A stretch of DNA of 64,000 bases, taken from the NCBI GenBank assembly GCA_035476575.1, contig DATILL010000074.1, positions 14,214-78,213 on the forward strand, written 5' to 3'. The DNA is from DATILL01 sp035476575 (GTDB lineage: Bacteria; Actinomycetota; Actinomycetes; Mycobacteriales; JACQDL01). Position 1 is the stretch's first letter; each line of letters starts with the position of its first letter. A model generated the notes under the pieces. It searched no databases, had not been told where the DNA came from, and saw only the letters and a program-made list of their open reading frames with translations. This document shows, piece by piece, positions 44,270-52,554 of the stretch. The translations under genes and the position numbers were made by a program.

Positions 44270-46921
44270 TCAGACCAGCGGCAGCGCGGCCCGGCCCGAG
44301 CCGGCCTCGCGGTCTCCGCCATCCCCTGCCGGCTCGGCGGCCCGGTCGGCCGCGAGCGCTGCGGCGAGCCGCTCGGCCGGCACCTCGCCGTACGTCGTGG
44401 TGCGCTGCCGGGCGGGCCGGCCGATGCCCGCGGCGATCCCGACCAGCTCGCCGACCGACTTGCGCGAGCCGTGCCGGGAGCCGGCCATCCGGCTGATGGT
44501 CTCCTCCATCAGCGTGCCGCCGAGATCGTTCGCGCCGCCGGCCAGCATCCGCCGGGTTCCCTCGACGCCGAGCTTGACCCAGGAGGCCTGGATGTTGTCG
44601 ATCCGGCCGTGCAGCAGCAGCCGCGCCATCGCGTGCACGGCCCGGTCCTCGCGCGGCGTGGGCCCGGGGCGGGCGAGGCCGGCCAGGTAGACCGGCGCGT
44701 TGTGGTGCACGAACGGCAGCAGGACGAGCTCGGTGAACCCGCCGGTGTCGTCCTGGATCCGGGCCAGCAGGCGCAGGTGCCCGAGCCAGTGCCGCGGCTG
44801 GTCCACGTGGCCGTACATCATCGTGGCGGACGAGCGCAGCCCGACCCGGTGCGCCGTGCTGACCACCTCGACCCAGGCCGCGGCGGGCAGCTTGCCCTTG
44901 GTCAGCACCCACCGCACCTCGTCGTCCAGGATCTCGGCCGCGGTCCCCGGGATGGTGTCCACACCGGACTCCCGCGCCGCGGTGAGCCAGTCCAGGATGG
45001 ACAGCCCGGTGCGGGCGACGCCGTTCGCCACCTCCATGGGGCTGAACGCGTGCAGGTGCAGGCCGGACACCCGGCGCTTGACCTCGCGGGCCAGGTCGAA
45101 GTACGCCGTGCCAGGCAGGTCCGGATGGATGCCGCCCTGCATGCAGACCTCGGTGGCACCGGCCGCCCAGGCCTGCGCGGCGCGCTCGCCCACCTCGGCC
45201 AGCGACAGGGTGTAGGCGTCCTGGTCGCCGGCCCGCTGGGCGAACGCGCAGAACCGGCAGCCCGTGTAGCAGACGTTGGTGAAGTTGACGTTGCGGTTGA
45301 CCACGTAGGTGACCGCGTCGCCGACGGCGTCGCGGCGGACCGCGTCGGCAAGCTGGCACAGCGCGTCCAGGTCGGTCCCGTCGGCGTGCAGCAGGGCCAG
45401 AGCGTCCACATCGGACAGGCCGGCCGGGTCGCGCTCGGCCGACCGCAGCGCGGCCTGGACGTCGGCGGCCAGCTTCGGCGGCGCGGCGGCCGGGCGGACC
45501 CGGTCGCCGACCGCGGCCCAGTCGCCGTACACCTCGTCGAAGTCGCCGCGCCGGTCGGCGGACCGGCCCGACGTGTCGACCTCCCGGTGCAGCTCGGTCC
45601 GGCCGGTCGAGGCCCAGCCGCCGTCCGGCTCCTGCCAGGGCCGGCCCCGCGGCACGGCGCCGGCTCGGGCCAGGCCGTCCACATCGGACAGGGCCCGGAC
45701 GTGCGGCAGCAGCCGCGGGTCGAGCCAGGGTACGCCGGCCGTGACGTACGGCGGGTAGACGGTGAGCCGCTCGCGCAGGGCGTAGCCAGCCTCGCCGGTG
45801 GCGGCGGCCAGCGCGTCGAGCCGTGGCCAGGGGCGTTCGGGGTTGACGTGGTCGGGGGTGAGCGGGGACACCCCGCCCCAGTCGTCGATCCCGGCCGCGA
45901 TCAGCTCGCGGCACCCGGCCGGCTCGACCAGGTTGGGCGGGGCCTGGAGCCGGGCCGACGGCCCGAGCACCAGCCGGGCCACCGCCACCGTGGCGAGCAG
46001 CTCCGGCAGCGGCAGGTCGGCGTCGGCACGCATGGGGGTGTCCGGCTTGGCCCGGAAGTTCTGCACGATCACCTCCTGGACGGCGCCGTACTCCCGGGCG
46101 ACCCGGCGGATCGCGAACAGCGACTCCACCCGCTCTGCCGCCGTCTCGCCGATGCCGACCAGAATCCCGGTGGTGAACGGGACACCGACCCGGCCGGCGT
46201 CCTCCAGCACCCGCAGCCGCACCGCCGGCTCCTTGTCCGGGCTGGCGTAGTGCGGCCCGCCGGGCTCGGACCACAGCCGGGTCGCGGTCGTCTCCAGCAT
46301 CATGCCCATGCTCGGCGCGACCGGCTTGAGCCGCTGCAGCTCGGCCCAGGACAGCACGCCAGGGTTGAGGTGCGGCAGCAGGCCGGTCTCCTCCAGCACC
46401 GCGATCGCGCAGGCACGCAGGTAGTCCACGGTGGACCCGTAGCCCCGCTGGTCCAGCCACTCCCGGGCCTGCGGCCAGCGCTCCTCCGGCCGGTCCCCGA
46501 GGGTGAACAGCGCCTCCTTGCAGCCCAGCGCGGCGCCGCTCCGGGCGATGTCCAGCACCTGCTCGCGCTCCAGGTACGGCGCGGGCAGCCGGTGCGGCGC
46601 GGTGGCGAAGGTGCAGTAGTGGCAGCGGTCCCGGCACAGGCGGGTGAGCGGGACGAACACCTTGCGGGAGTAGGTGACCACGCCCGGCCGTCCGGCGCTG
46701 ACCAGCCCTGCGTCGCGGACCCGGGCCGCCGAGGCCATCAGGTCGGCCAGGTCGGTGCCGCGGGCGGCCAGCAGCACCGTCGCCTCGGTCTGGTCCAGGC
46801 TCACGCCGTCCCGGGCGCGGCGCAGGGCGCGGCGCAGGGCGCTCGCGGTCGGCGTGGGAGCCGGGGCAGCAGCGGGTGCGGGTGGCGGCAGCGGAATGGG
46901 GGACCTCGGCGGCTCTGGCAC
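44270..46921 (-). CDS. fbiC: FO synthase, fused CofG-CofH
   Basis: Radical-SAM enzyme that joins tyrosine and 5-amino-6-ribitylaminouracil into FO, the deazaflavin core of coenzyme F420. The 883-aa protein carries two cluster motifs: Cys96, Cys100, Cys103 (CRDRCHYC, CofG half) and Cys551, Cys555, Cys558 (CYTGCRFC, CofH half). CofH regions include CMQGGIHPDLPGTAYFDL and SATMMYGHVDQPRHWLGHL. The first 35 residues are a Pro/Ala-rich lead. The GTG start lies where divergent array E begins; a longer in-frame start would reach into the array. FbiA and FbiB are about 1.7 kb away on the other strand. Confidence 0.96.
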   Translation of the reverse strand: MPEPPRSPIPLPPPAPAAAPAPTPTASALRRALRRARDGVSLDQTEATVLLAARGTDLADLMASAARVRDAGLVSAGRPGVVTYSRKVFVPLTRLCRDRCHYCTFATAPHRLPAPYLEREQVLDIARSGAALGCKEALFTLGDRPEERWPQAREWLDQRGYGSTVDYLRACAIAVLEETGLLPHLNPGVLSWAELQRLKPVAPSMGMMLETTATRLWSEPGGPHYASPDKEPAVRLRVLEDAGRVGVPFTTGILVGIGETAAERVESLFAIRRVAREYGAVQEVIVQNFRAKPDTPMRADADLPLPELLATVAVARLVLGPSARLQAPPNLVEPAGCRELIAAGIDDWGGVSPLTPDHVNPERPWPRLDALAAATGEAGYALRERLTVYPPYVTAGVPWLDPRLLPHVRALSDVDGLARAGAVPRGRPWQEPDGGWASTGRTELHREVDTSGRSADRRGDFDEVYGDWAAVGDRVRPAAAPPKLAADVQAALRSAERDPAGLSDVDALALLHADGTDLDALCQLADAVRRDAVGDAVTYVVNRNVNFTNVCYTGCRFCAFAQRAGDQDAYTLSLAEVGERAAQAWAAGATEVCMQGGIHPDLPGTAYFDLAREVKRRVSGLHLHAFSPMEVANGVARTGLSILDWLTAARESGVDTIPGTAAEILDDEVRWVLTKGKLPAAAWVEVVSTAHRVGLRSSATMMYGHVDQPRHWLGHLRLLARIQDDTGGFTELVLLPFVHHNAPVYLAGLARPGPTPREDRAVHAMARLLLHGRIDNIQASWVKLGVEGTRRMLAGGANDLGGTLMEETISRMAGSRHGSRKSVGELVGIAAGIGRPARQRTTTYGEVPAERLAAALAADRAAEPAGDGGDREAGSGRAALPLV

Positions 46922-47289
46922 GGCATCGACCCTATTCCGTGGCCCAACCGCCCCCGCACCGGTGTGGTCACCAGTACGCCGTGTGGTCACCTGTCGGTGG
47001 CGTGAGACCCCAAGAGGTCACCACACGGCGTTGAGGTCACCACACGGTGCTCGCCGGCCCCGAGAGGTGACCACATCACCGAGAGGTGACCACATCGGCG
47101 AACACAGCGAGTTAGCGGGCTGGGCCACATCACCCGACCGGGGTGTCCGCATCACTGACCGCGATCCTCCGGTGGGTCAGGCCACCAGATCGGTGGCTTT
47201 CGCAAGCCGTAGGGAATCTGCGACAGTGGGTAATTGAGCTAGCACCTACTCGCCGGCCCAGCCGGGGGGCAGTTGGGGGATCGATCCGG
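46922..47289. other. 368-bp gene-free divergent region
   Basis: Stretch between the starts of fbiC and the GGDEF gene. Array E occupies 46966-47091. The remaining 200 bp before the GGDEF start holds no recognised RNA gene. It contains an ATG-free coding-like frame that could extend the GGDEF protein to a GTG at 47143, but this extension lacks family similarity. Promoters for both genes must lie here. Confidence 0.7.
46966..47091. repeat. Phased GGTSACC array E (6 heptamers) between divergent genes
   Basis: Heptamers begin at 46966, 46985, 47016, 47035, 47066 and 47085 (19, 31, 19, 31, 19 bp). Linkers are the most diverged of the six arrays: short ones read AGTACGCCGTGT, ACACGGCGTTGA and ACATCACCGAGA. 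The first long linker ends GACCCCAAGA, as in array A. Spacing is nonetheless exact, which shows that spacing and heptamer, not linker sequence, are what is kept. Confidence 0.9.
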
Positions 47290-48501
47290 GTGTCACGACA
47301 CGCGCGAGCAGCGGTCCAGACGAGGTCCGCGCGTCCCGCGGGCCTCACCTGCCTGCTGATCGGCATCACCCTCTGCCTCGGTGCCGCCGCGACCTGCATT
47401 CTCATCCCGTACGCCGACCCCGGCAGCCGCGACATCCGGGGCGCGCTGTTCGGCTGCGCTGGCGCCCTGCTGGTTTCCGCCATGTTGCTCACCTGGGCGC
47501 ACCGCCGGATGTACGCCGAGCTGGTCAGCCTGCATGCCGAGACCCAGCAGACCCTGTCGGACAAGCACTCGATGGCCGAGGCGCTGCGCCGCGAGCGGGA
47601 CTTCACCTCCACCGTGCTGGACACGGCGGGCGCGCTGGTCATGGTGTGCGACCGCACCGGCGGGATCGTGAAGTTCAACGACGCCTGCGAGCGGCTCACC
47701 GGGTACATGGAGCAGGACCTGCTCGGCCGACCGATGTGGGCGGTGCTGCTGACGCCGGCCGACGGGCGGATCATGCGGGCCTCGATGGAGGCACTGGACG
47801 GCGGCCGGCTGCGGGTCCGGGCAGACGCCTCACGCCGTATCGAGGTCACCTGGCGGGACCGCGGCGGTGGCCAGCACCAGGTCGCGTTCACCGTCACGGT
47901 CCTGCTCAACCACGTCGGCGAGGTCGACTACTTCGTGGCTACCGGCGTCGACGTGACCGAGCAACGGCGGAACCACGAGCACCTGCTCCAGCTCGCCACG
48001 ACCGACCCGCTGACCGGCCTGGTCAACCGTGCGACGTTCCACGGCACGCTGTCGGTGGCGCTCGACCCGGCCAAGGGCGGACACGGCGCGGCGCTGCTGT
48101 TCTGCGACCTGGACGGGTTCAAGCGGATCAACGACACCTGCGGGCACGCGGCGGGCGACGAGCTGCTGATCGCGGTCAGCCAGCGGTTACGGCGCCAGGT
48201 CCGGCAGCACGATGTGGTCGCCCGGCTCGGCGGCGATGAGTTCGTGCTGCTCTGCCCCGCGCTGGACGAGATGTCGGCCCACCGGCTGGCCGACCGGATC
48301 CGCAAGGCGATCTGCACACCGTACGGGCTGACCGGCGGCACGGTGAGCGTCGGCGTCAGTGTGGGCGTGGCGGTGGCGCAGGCCGGGGCCGACCCGGAGG
48401 CGGTGCTGGCCGAGGCGGACGCGGAGATGTACCGGGTCAAGCAGCGCTCGAAGTCCAACCGGTGGACCCTGCCGCCGTCAATGCAGGCCCCCCGACGCTA
48501 G
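47290..48501 (+). CDS. Diguanylate cyclase with PAS domain
   Basis: 403-aa c-di-GMP synthase. Two N-terminal helices (LTCLLIGITLCLGAAATCIL and FGCAGALLVSAMLLTWAH) anchor it in the membrane. A PAS domain follows (DTAGALVMVCDRTGGIVKFN to VDYFVATGVDVTEQRR), then the cyclase: TTDPLTGLVNRATFHGTL, FCDLDGFKRINDTCGHAAGD and an intact active site RLGGDEFVLL. An allosteric I-site RxxD (RQHD) lies five residues before it, so product inhibition is expected. No EAL domain. The GTG start has GGGGGA upstream; the longer GTG at 47143 is possible. It lies between the fbiC and fbiA genes. Confidence 0.92.
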   Translation: MSRHARAAVQTRSARPAGLTCLLIGITLCLGAAATCILIPYADPGSRDIRGALFGCAGALLVSAMLLTWAHRRMYAELVSLHAETQQTLSDKHSMAEALRRERDFTSTVLDTAGALVMVCDRTGGIVKFNDACERLTGYMEQDLLGRPMWAVLLTPADGRIMRASMEALDGGRLRVRADASRRIEVTWRDRGGGQHQVAFTVTVLLNHVGEVDYFVATGVDVTEQRRNHEHLLQLATTDPLTGLVNRATFHGTLSVALDPAKGGHGAALLFCDLDGFKRINDTCGHAAGDELLIAVSQRLRRQVRQHDVVARLGGDEFVLLCPALDEMSAHRLADRIRKAICTPYGLTGGTVSVGVSVGVAVAQAGADPEAVLAEADAEMYRVKQRSKSNRWTLPPSMQAPRR

Positions 48502-48525
48502 CCGAGCCGAACGTAGGATCGCGAA

Positions 48526-48565
48526 ATCACTGATCTCGTGGTTTCGTGACCGCGAGATCAGTGAT
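48526..48565 (+). terminator. 13-bp perfect inverted repeat after the diguanylate cyclase gene
   Basis: ATCACTGATCTCG and CGAGATCAGTGAT are exact reverse complements around a 14-nt loop, starting 25 nt past the cyclase stop and ending 63 bp before fbiA. Its lower GC is striking here. It may terminate cyclase transcription, or be an operator of the fbiA-fbiB-Nudix operon; there is no T-run. Confidence 0.6.
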
Positions 48566-48628
48566 CTTCCGGGACTCGTCGGCGACATGCCCCGAGTGGT
48601 GTCCACGGGGGTCTGACACGATGTCCGG

Positions 48629-49666
48629 GTGCGCGTGGTCACCCTTGCCGGCGGTATCGGCGGCGCCCGCTTCCTGCTCGGTGTCCGGGCGGTGCTGGAT
48701 GACGTCCCGGCCGCCGACCTCACCGTGATCGGCAACACCGGCGACGACGTTACCCTGCACGGGCTGCGGATCTGCCCGGACCTGGACACGGTGATGTACA
48801 CCCTCGGCGGCGGCATCGACACCGACCGCGGCTGGGGCCGGTCCGATGAGACCTGGCAGGTCAACGAGGAGCTGGCCGCGTACGGCGTCGAGCCGACCTG
48901 GTTCGGGCTGGGCGACCGGGACGTCGCCACCCACCTGGTCCGCACCCAGATGCTGGACGCTGGCTACCCGCTGTCCGCCGTGACCGAGGCGCTGTGCGCG
49001 CGCTGGCAGCCCGGCGTGCGGCTGTTGCCGATGTCCGACGACCGGGTCGAGACGCACGTCGTGGTCGACCTCGACGGTGGCCGGCGGGCGATCCACTTCC
49101 AGGAGTGGTGGATCCGTTACCACGCCGCGCTGCCGGCAGCCGGCTTCGTGCCGGTCGGTGCGGACTCCGCCAAGCCGGGCCCGGGCGTGCTGGAGGCGAT
49201 CGCCAGCGCGGATGTGATCCTGCTGGCACCGAGCAACCCGGTGGTCAGCGTGGGTTCCATCCTGGCCGTGCCCGGGATCGGCGCCGCGGTGCGGACCGGG
49301 CCAGCACCGGTCGTCGGGCTGTCCCCCATCGTCGGCGGTGCGTCGGTCCGCGGCATGGCCGACGCCTGCCTGGCCGCGATCGGGGTGGAGACGTCGGCGG
49401 AGGCGGTCGGCCGGCACTACGGCGCCCGGTCCGGGGGCGGGCTGCTGGACGGCTGGCTGGTGGACACCGCCGATGCCGGTACGGCGGTGGACGGCGTGCG
49501 GGTGGCCGCCGTACCGCTGCTCATGACCGACCCGGAGGCGACCACCGCGATGGCCCGGGCCGCCCTCGACCTGGCCGGTGAGCTAGCCGGTGAGCTGGCC
49601 GGTGAGCTGGCCGGTGAGCCGCGGCGGGAGCCCCAGCCGGAACCCCCGCCGGGGCGGCGCCGGTGA
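48629..49666 (+). CDS. fbiA: 2-phospho-L-lactate transferase-type enzyme CofD/FbiA
   Basis: Transfers a phospho-lactyl or phosphoenolpyruvyl unit from its guanylylated form to FO, giving (dehydro-)F420-0. The 345-aa protein begins MRVVTLAGGIGGARFLLGVR with the nucleotide-binding loop, then VIGNTGDDVTLHGLRICPDL, LGDRDVATHLVRTQML and IVGGASVRGMADACLAAIGV. A C-terminal extension has four LAGE units from a 12-bp tandem repeat, then a Pro/Arg tail. The GTG start gives the family opening directly. Its stop overlaps the fbiB start by 4 bp. Confidence 0.95.
   Translation: MRVVTLAGGIGGARFLLGVRAVLDDVPAADLTVIGNTGDDVTLHGLRICPDLDTVMYTLGGGIDTDRGWGRSDETWQVNEELAAYGVEPTWFGLGDRDVATHLVRTQMLDAGYPLSAVTEALCARWQPGVRLLPMSDDRVETHVVVDLDGGRRAIHFQEWWIRYHAALPAAGFVPVGADSAKPGPGVLEAIASADVILLAPSNPVVSVGSILAVPGIGAAVRTGPAPVVGLSPIVGGASVRGMADACLAAIGVETSAEAVGRHYGARSGGGLLDGWLVDTADAGTAVDGVRVAAVPLLMTDPEATTAMARAALDLAGELAGELAGELAGEPRREPQPEPPPGRRR
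49571..49618 (+). repeat. 12-bp tandem repeat near the end of fbiA
   Basis: Four copies of CTGGCCGGTGAG (one with CTAG in place of CTGG) encode LAGE four times beyond the catalytic domain. Copy number can change without a frame change. Confidence 0.9.
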
Positions 49667-50973
49667 TCGAGGTCCACCCGGTGCGGGGGCTGCCGGAGCT
49701 CCGGCCCGGTGACGATCTGGCCAGCGCGGTCGCGGCGGCCACGCCCTGGCTGCGCGACGGCGACATCGTTGTGGTCACCTCCAAGGTGGTGTCCAAGGTG
49801 GAGGGCCGGCTGGTGCCGGCGCCGGCCGACCCTGCCGGGCGCGAGGCCGTCCGGCAGGCGGCGATCGACGCCGAGACGGTGGCCGAGGTGGCCCGGCGGG
49901 GCAGCACCCGGATCGTGCGCACCCGGCACGGGCTGGTCCTGGCCGCGGCCGGCGTCGACGCCTCCAACGTGGCGACCGACGAGATCGCCCTCCTGCCGGC
50001 CGATCCGGACGCCTCGGCCGCGCGCCTGCGGGCCGGGCTGCGGGCGGCCCTCGGGGTGTCGGTGGCCGTCGTGGTCAGCGACACCCTCGGCCGGGCCTGG
50101 CGGGTGGGGCAGGTCGACGTGGCGATCGGGGTGGCCGGCATGCGCGCGGTCCGTGACTACGCCGGTGAGAAGGACTCCTTCGGCACGCCACTGCGGGTGA
50201 CCGCCATCGCGGAGGCGGACGAGGTGGCGGCCGCGGCCGATCTGGTCAAGGGCAAGCTGGCCGGCGTACCGGTGGCGGTCCTGCGTGGACTGTCCACAGT
50301 GGACGACGGTTCGACCGCGGCGGAGCTGGTGCGGCCGCCGGCGGACGACCTGTTCGCCCTGGGTACGGCGGAGGCGCGGGCGCTCGGCCGGCGGGAGGCG
50401 GTGCCCGCCCGGCGGTCCGTGCGGCACTTCGACGGCCGGTCGCCAGACCCCGACGCGGTGGCCCGGGCGATGACCGCGGCGGTGACCGCGCCGGCTCCGC
50501 ACCATACGGCGCCGTGGCGGTTCGTCCTGGTGGACCGGGCTCGGGAGCGCCTGCTGGCCGCGATGCAGGCGCAATGGGCGGCCGACCTGCGTGGGGACGG
50601 CCTGACCGCCGAGCAGGTCGCCCGCCGGCTGGCCCGCGGTGACATCCTGCGGCAGGCGCCGCTGGTCGTCGTCCCGTGCCTGGCCGGCGACGGCATGCAC
50701 CGTTACCCCGACCAGCGCCGGTCCACCGCGGAGTGGACGATGTTCTGCGTCGCGATGGGCGCCGGGGTGGAGAACTTCCTGGTGGCCCTGGCCGCGGAAG
50801 GGCTCGGCTCGTGCTGGGTGTCGTCGACGCTGTTCTGCCCGGATCTGGTCCGGTGCGAGCTCGACCTGCCGGTCGGCTGGCACCCGATGGGAGCGGTCGC
50901 AGTAGGCTACCCGGCCGGACCGGTGCCGGACCGGCCAGACCGGGACGTCGCATCGTTTGTGGTGCACCGATGA
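49663..50973 (+). CDS. fbiB: Bifunctional F420-0:gamma-glutamyl ligase / nitroreductase-type FbiB
   Basis: Adds glutamates to F420-0, and its C-terminal FMN domain is reported to help reduce dehydro-F420 and extend the tail in mycobacteria. In 436 aa the CofE domain covers about residues 1-245 (VVVTSKVVSKVEGRLV, RTRHGLVLAAAGVDASNVAT, VVVSDTLGRAWRVGQVDVAI, GEKDSFGTPL). The nitroreductase domain follows from about residue 248 (RRSVRHFDG, APHHTAPWRFVLVD, EGLGSCWVSSTLFCPDLV). Its stop overlaps the Nudix ATG (ATGA). This fused form is typical of actinobacteria. Confidence 0.95.
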   Translation: MIEVHPVRGLPELRPGDDLASAVAAATPWLRDGDIVVVTSKVVSKVEGRLVPAPADPAGREAVRQAAIDAETVAEVARRGSTRIVRTRHGLVLAAAGVDASNVATDEIALLPADPDASAARLRAGLRAALGVSVAVVVSDTLGRAWRVGQVDVAIGVAGMRAVRDYAGEKDSFGTPLRVTAIAEADEVAAAADLVKGKLAGVPVAVLRGLSTVDDGSTAAELVRPPADDLFALGTAEARALGRREAVPARRSVRHFDGRSPDPDAVARAMTAAVTAPAPHHTAPWRFVLVDRARERLLAAMQAQWAADLRGDGLTAEQVARRLARGDILRQAPLVVVPCLAGDGMHRYPDQRRSTAEWTMFCVAMGAGVENFLVALAAEGLGSCWVSSTLFCPDLVRCELDLPVGWHPMGAVAVGYPAGPVPDRPDRDVASFVVHR

Positions 50974-51539
50974 CCGGCGACCGGGCCGTTGACCGAGCCA
51001 GCAACCTGCACGAGGACCTGCGCCGGGTGCTGACGGCCTACCGGGACACCGACGAGTCCCAGCTTTCGGTGCGGGAGGCGATGCTGGCCTTCCTGGCGGC
51101 CCGGCCGGACGCGGCCCGGCGCTCGTGCGTGCCGGGGCACTTCACCGCGAGCGCGCTGGTGGTCGACCCGTCCCGCCGGGCGGTGCTGCTGACCCTGCAC
51201 CCCCGCGTGGGGCGGTGGCTGCAGGTCGGTGGGCACCTGGAGGACGATCCGTCCACTGTGGACGCCGCTCGCCGGGAGGCGGTGGAGGAGAGTGGGATCG
51301 CCGACCTGGTGCTCGATCCGGAGCCGCTGCACCTGGCGGTGCACCCGATCACCTGTTCGCTCGGGGTGCCGACCCGGCATCTGGACATCCGCCTGCTGGC
51401 GGTCGCCCCGGCCGGTGCCGAGCCGGTGATCAGCGCGGAGTCGTTGGACCTGCGGTGGTTCCCGCACGACGCGCTGCCCGACCCGCTGGCCGCCGACCTG
51501 CCCGAGCTCACCCGCCGGGCACTGGCCCGGCTCTCCTGA
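50970..51539 (+). CDS. Nudix hydrolase
   Basis: 189-aa pyrophosphohydrolase-like protein. FTASALVVDPSRRAVLLTLH precedes the Nudix box GHLEDDPSTVDAARREAVEE, then SGIADLVL. The REUxEE part is intact; the first Glu of the textbook box is not in register, as in the GGHxE subfamily. The gene overlaps fbiB by 4 bp, so it is co-made with F420 enzymes and may clean up a damaged nucleotide or flavin intermediate; the substrate is inferred only. Convergent with the AlkA-like gene. Confidence 0.9.
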   Translation: MTGDRAVDRASNLHEDLRRVLTAYRDTDESQLSVREAMLAFLAARPDAARRSCVPGHFTASALVVDPSRRAVLLTLHPRVGRWLQVGGHLEDDPSTVDAARREAVEESGIADLVLDPEPLHLAVHPITCSLGVPTRHLDIRLLAVAPAGAEPVISAESLDLRWFPHDALPDPLAADLPELTRRALARLS

Positions 51540-51567
51540 CGCCGCTACACCTGACCCGGGCAGGCGG

Positions 51568-52521
51568 TCAGATGACGCGGTAGTCGCGGGCCGGCAGCCG
51601 GGGGCCGAACCGGGGCTTGTCCACCCCGGCTAGCTCGACCAGCCGGACCACCCGCTGCCGGTGCGGGGCGTACGGCGCCAGCAGGGCCAGCATCCCGGCG
51701 TCGTCTACCGGCCGGCCGAGCAGCGCCCAGCCGACCAGCCCCGGGATGTGGTAGTCGCCGACGCTGACCGCGTCGGCATCCCCGAACGCCCGCTGCGCCA
51801 CCTCGGCCGCCGTCCACGGCCCGATCCCCGGCAGTGCCCGGAGCCGGTCCAGAGCCGCGGCCGGCGGCAGGCCGACCGCCTCCTCCAGCCGAGCAGCGAC
51901 CGCGCAGGCCCGCCGGATGGCCTGCCGGCGCTGGGGGGTGACGCCGGCCCGGTGCCAGTCCCAGTCGGCCAGCTCGCGCAGCACGGCCGGCGTGGGCGGT
52001 ACCCGCATCCCGGCGGGCGCCGGCCCGGGCGCCGGCTCGCCGTACCACCGGCACAGCTCCCCCCAGGACCGGTGGGCCTCCGCCCCGGTCACCTTCTGCT
52101 CCAGGATCGCCGGCACGAGCTGGTCGAGCACCAGCCCGGTCCGCGGCATCCGCAACCCAGCGTGCCGCCGCCACGTCTCGCGCAGCAGCGGATGGGCCGG
52201 CGCGAAGCCGGCGACGTCGTCGGCCGCGCCGAGCAGGTCGGGTACGGCGGCCAGCGCCCACCCCGCGCCCGGCCCCCACGCCTGCGCCCAGACCTCGCAC
52301 TGGGCCCCGGACCCACCTTGGGCCCCGGACCCACCTTGGGCCCCGGACCCGACGCGGTGCAGCGCCAGCGTGGCCGGGCCGTCCGGGGTGACCGCGACCC
52401 GCCAGAACCGGCCGCCGCCGACCCGGTGCGCCGGATCGGCCGGGCCGCGGACCAGGCAGCCGAGCGTGGCGCGCAGGTCCACCGCCCAGCCCGGCCGCCA
52501 GGTCCGCCCGTCCGCGCTCAC
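51568..52521 (-). CDS. AlkA-like DNA-3-methyladenine glycosylase (HhH-GPD)
   Basis: 317-aa base-excision enzyme that removes alkylated purines. The HhH-GPD module contains VLDQLVPAILEQKVTGAEAH, hairpin LRALPGIGPWTAAEVAQRAF and the catalytic Asp in DADAVSVGDYHIPGLVGW. An N-terminal beta domain (WRPGWAVDLRATLGCLVRGP) fits the AlkA fold. The spacer between them has a Gly/Ser/Ala/Gln stretch from an 18-bp tandem repeat. It lies 33 bp after manC in the same direction, so expression with the glycan genes is likely although functionally unrelated. Confidence 0.9.
   Translation of the reverse strand: MSADGRTWRPGWAVDLRATLGCLVRGPADPAHRVGGGRFWRVAVTPDGPATLALHRVGSGAQGGSGAQGGSGAQCEVWAQAWGPGAGWALAAVPDLLGAADDVAGFAPAHPLLRETWRRHAGLRMPRTGLVLDQLVPAILEQKVTGAEAHRSWGELCRWYGEPAPGPAPAGMRVPPTPAVLRELADWDWHRAGVTPQRRQAIRRACAVAARLEEAVGLPPAAALDRLRALPGIGPWTAAEVAQRAFGDADAVSVGDYHIPGLVGWALLGRPVDDAGMLALLAPYAPHRQRVVRLVELAGVDKPRFGPRLPARDYRVI
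52301..52351 (-). repeat. 18-bp tandem repeat in the AlkA-like gene
   Basis: TGGGCCCCGGACCCACCT occurs nearly three times in a row, in frame, giving repeated GSGAQG units in the protein. Likely a length-variable spacer. Confidence 0.88.
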
Positions 52522-52554
52522 CCGGTGCTCACCCGGTGCTCGCCCGGCTGGCGC

